Source: a bacterium
Lineage (GTDB): Bacteria > SM23-31 > JAUVVT01
Assembly (NCBI GenBank): GCA_030604505.1
Contig: JAUVVT010000060.1
Location: 1-7,926 of the forward strand
Reading direction: 5' to 3'
Length of the DNA stretch: 7,926 nucleotides
Positions 6,277 through 7,926 of the stretch are shown here, piece after piece; the stretch's first letter is position 1, and each line of letters opens with the position of its first letter. The position numbers and the translations under genes were made by a program. The notes beneath the pieces are model-generated. The model searched no databases. It saw only the letters and a list, made by a program, of their open reading frames with translations, and was not told the origin of the DNA.

Positions 6277-7890
6277 ATGAATGAAGATACAAACTACGCA
6301 ATAAACGATTTTAAAAAGGAATTATTAGAAGGAAATTTTAATAAAGCTGTAAAAATTCAAAATGTTTCAAAACTTCAGTTAAATGATATAAAATTAATAG
6401 CAAATACTGTCTATTTCGAATTAATGACTCAGAGGAAATATCAGCGGGCAATAGAACTTGCCAAGAGTTACAATCTTTCATCTGAGAAAATTAATGACGC
6501 AATCAATAAAAATTTCGGCCTCCTTTTTGGTAAACATGAATACGAAGCAGCAGCCAACTGGGCTTCAGAATATAAATTGCCGTCAAGTGAAAAAACAAAA
6601 GCTGCAGCAAAAATATTTGAAACTCTAATACAAAAGAGAGATATTAAAGGCGCACTTGAGGCAATTGAAAAATATAATATTTCTCATGATTTAATAGCAG
6701 ATTACGCATCAACTGGATTTAACAATGCCTTTCAAAGAGAAGATTATTTAGATGCTGCTCTTTTAGGGAAAAAATTCAACCTGTCAAGAAAAAGGATTCT
6801 TTTAGCAGCTGTTTATGCATTTAAGAAATACATCCTTAAAGAAGACTGGGAAGGTTTTATAGCATTGGAAAACGAATTTAACATTATCAGCGATTCTACT
6901 TATAATGAAATTAGCGAAAAGGAAAGAGGCCCGGCAATTGATATTTTTTTCAAAAATGCTGTACAAAAAAACATAAAAAGGGGAAAAGTAAAACTTATTA
7001 CTGATATTTTAGATTCTACAGGTATATTGAATAGTAAATATTCTACCGTCGCTTTAAGAGAATTAGTTAATAATATTTTAGTAGAAATAGCTTATCTTCA
7101 CAACATGCTCCTTACCGGAGGAAATGAAAAAGATGCCATTGAAGTAAAAGACCACTTTGAACTTTTAGAATCAGGTACACCGGCAAATGTAAAAAATTCT
7201 GTGATAGAAACCGCTCAGGCTTATCATGATATGCTTTTAAAAAAGTATTACTTTGAAGAAGCAAAAGCTGTAAAAATAAATTATGAGCTTTTTGATAAGA
7301 ATATAGTTGCAGACAGTCTATCGGCTGGCCTTGCCTCAACATTAGAATTTTTCGAAAATTCACTCTCAAAAGGTGATTTCAATCTTAGTCTGAATGTATC
7401 AAAGGAATATAATCTTCCGAAAGAAAAATTAGAAGAAATTACTACAAACGTAATAATTGATAAGTTAAACAAATTGCAATTTGAAGAAGCTTTTTTAATT
7501 CTCAAAAAATTTGAATTGGGCTCTTCTTCTGAAAAATTAATGGAAATAGCCAATGAGAAGTTTTATGATGCGATTAACAATAACCACTTTGAGATAGCTT
7601 CTGAACTTGGAAGACTCTTCAACCTTGATGGGAAAAAAACAAGGGAATCTGCATATAAAGCCTGGATTAGATACATAAAAAACGGCAAATATGATAAAGC
7701 TTTTCAGATTAAGAAACTGCACAAACTTCCCAATTCATGGACCCATAATGTAGCTGAGGAAATTTATCAATACAACTTGCAGATTTCCAGGGCTGACATT
7801 GCAAAAAAAATAAGAACTGAATATAATTTAGAATATAGCTTTTTTGATAAGATTATAGAATTTTTAAAAAGATTTATATTAAGAAAATAA
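6277..7890 (+). CDS. Uncharacterised helical-repeat protein with about twelve 34-residue repeats
   Basis: This encodes 537 residues with no signal peptide or membrane segment, so it is probably cytoplasmic. I do not recognise the family. Repeats of about 34 residues begin near 12, 47, 80, 114, 148, 182, 315, 359, 394, 429 and 464. Each has the pattern F-x2-h-h-x-x-x-x-[YF]-x-x-A, then helix, then [YF]-N-L and a second helix ending in Ala. Examples of the turn are SYNLSSEK, KFNLSRKR, EYNLPKEK and LFNLDGKK. This resembles TPR- or PPR-like alpha-solenoids by length and helix pairing, but the invariant TPR residues are not evident. Residues about 215-314 are irregular. The C-terminus is basic and hydrophobic (IIEFLKRFILRK). 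Such solenoids normally scaffold proteins or bind peptides or RNA; no function can be assigned. The start ATG at 6277 has no clear ribosome binding site. Base composition is far more AT-rich than the lyase cluster, and the 206-base gap suggests separate transcription. Confidence 0.85.
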   Translation: MNEDTNYAINDFKKELLEGNFNKAVKIQNVSKLQLNDIKLIANTVYFELMTQRKYQRAIELAKSYNLSSEKINDAINKNFGLLFGKHEYEAAANWASEYKLPSSEKTKAAAKIFETLIQKRDIKGALEAIEKYNISHDLIADYASTGFNNAFQREDYLDAALLGKKFNLSRKRILLAAVYAFKKYILKEDWEGFIALENEFNIISDSTYNEISEKERGPAIDIFFKNAVQKNIKRGKVKLITDILDSTGILNSKYSTVALRELVNNILVEIAYLHNMLLTGGNEKDAIEVKDHFELLESGTPANVKNSVIETAQAYHDMLLKKYYFEEAKAVKINYELFDKNIVADSLSAGLASTLEFFENSLSKGDFNLSLNVSKEYNLPKEKLEEITTNVIIDKLNKLQFEEAFLILKKFELGSSSEKLMEIANEKFYDAINNNHFEIASELGRLFNLDGKKTRESAYKAWIRYIKNGKYDKAFQIKKLHKLPNSWTHNVAEEIYQYNLQISRADIAKKIRTEYNLEYSFFDKIIEFLKRFILRK

Positions 7891-7926
7891 AACCAGTATT
7901 CCCCTGCATTATTTCCATACTTCTTA

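Noticed and set aside
7891..7926. Downstream tail after the repeat-protein gene
   Set aside because: The 36 bases show no hairpin, T-run, start codon with ribosome binding site or repeat that I could support.

Overview
The window carries four plus-strand genes and no visible RNA genes, insertion sequences or CRISPR arrays. Three of them (bases 1-6070) look like one polysaccharide-processing cluster, and the fourth (6277-7890) is an unrelated, much more AT-rich gene for a helical-repeat protein.

The organism is probably a Gram-negative bacterium of the Bacteroidetes/Ignavibacteria/Planctomycetes-like breadth. This rests on secreted heparinase II/III-type lyases, a signal peptide ending in an S-Q junction, a likely lipoprotein with FG-GAP/VCBS propeller repeats, and AT-rich leaders. 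No marker gene is present, so the phylum is an inference.

Layout: (1) 1-1512 is the 3' three quarters of a heparinase II/III family lyase that enters from the left edge. (2) 1573-3576 is a complete paralogue of it with its own signal peptide and ribosome binding site. The two are tandem duplicates that share a 30-base exact match across their stop codons but differ around the putative catalytic Asn/Trp loop. (3) 3620-6070 encodes an 816-residue probable lipoprotein with two carbohydrate-binding-like sandwiches flanking an Ig-like domain, followed by a probable seven-bladed calcium-binding propeller. Several of its blades place a histidine just ahead of the calcium loop. (4) A 206-base AT-rich gap holds a 10-bp perfect inverted repeat, a near-duplicate 16/17-base motif and a plausible sigma70-type promoter. 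(5) 6277-7890 encodes a 537-residue cytoplasmic-looking protein built of roughly eleven or twelve 34-residue helical repeats, with no recognised family.

Working model (inference): the two lyases depolymerise a uronate-containing polysaccharide by beta-elimination in the periplasm or outside the cell. The propeller lipoprotein binds the glycan at the membrane or acts on its products. The short gaps (60 and 43 bases) and shared strand fit co-transcription from a promoter left of the window. The substrate cannot be read from the sequence. The most novel items are the propeller lipoprotein with its histidine ring and the unassigned repeat protein.
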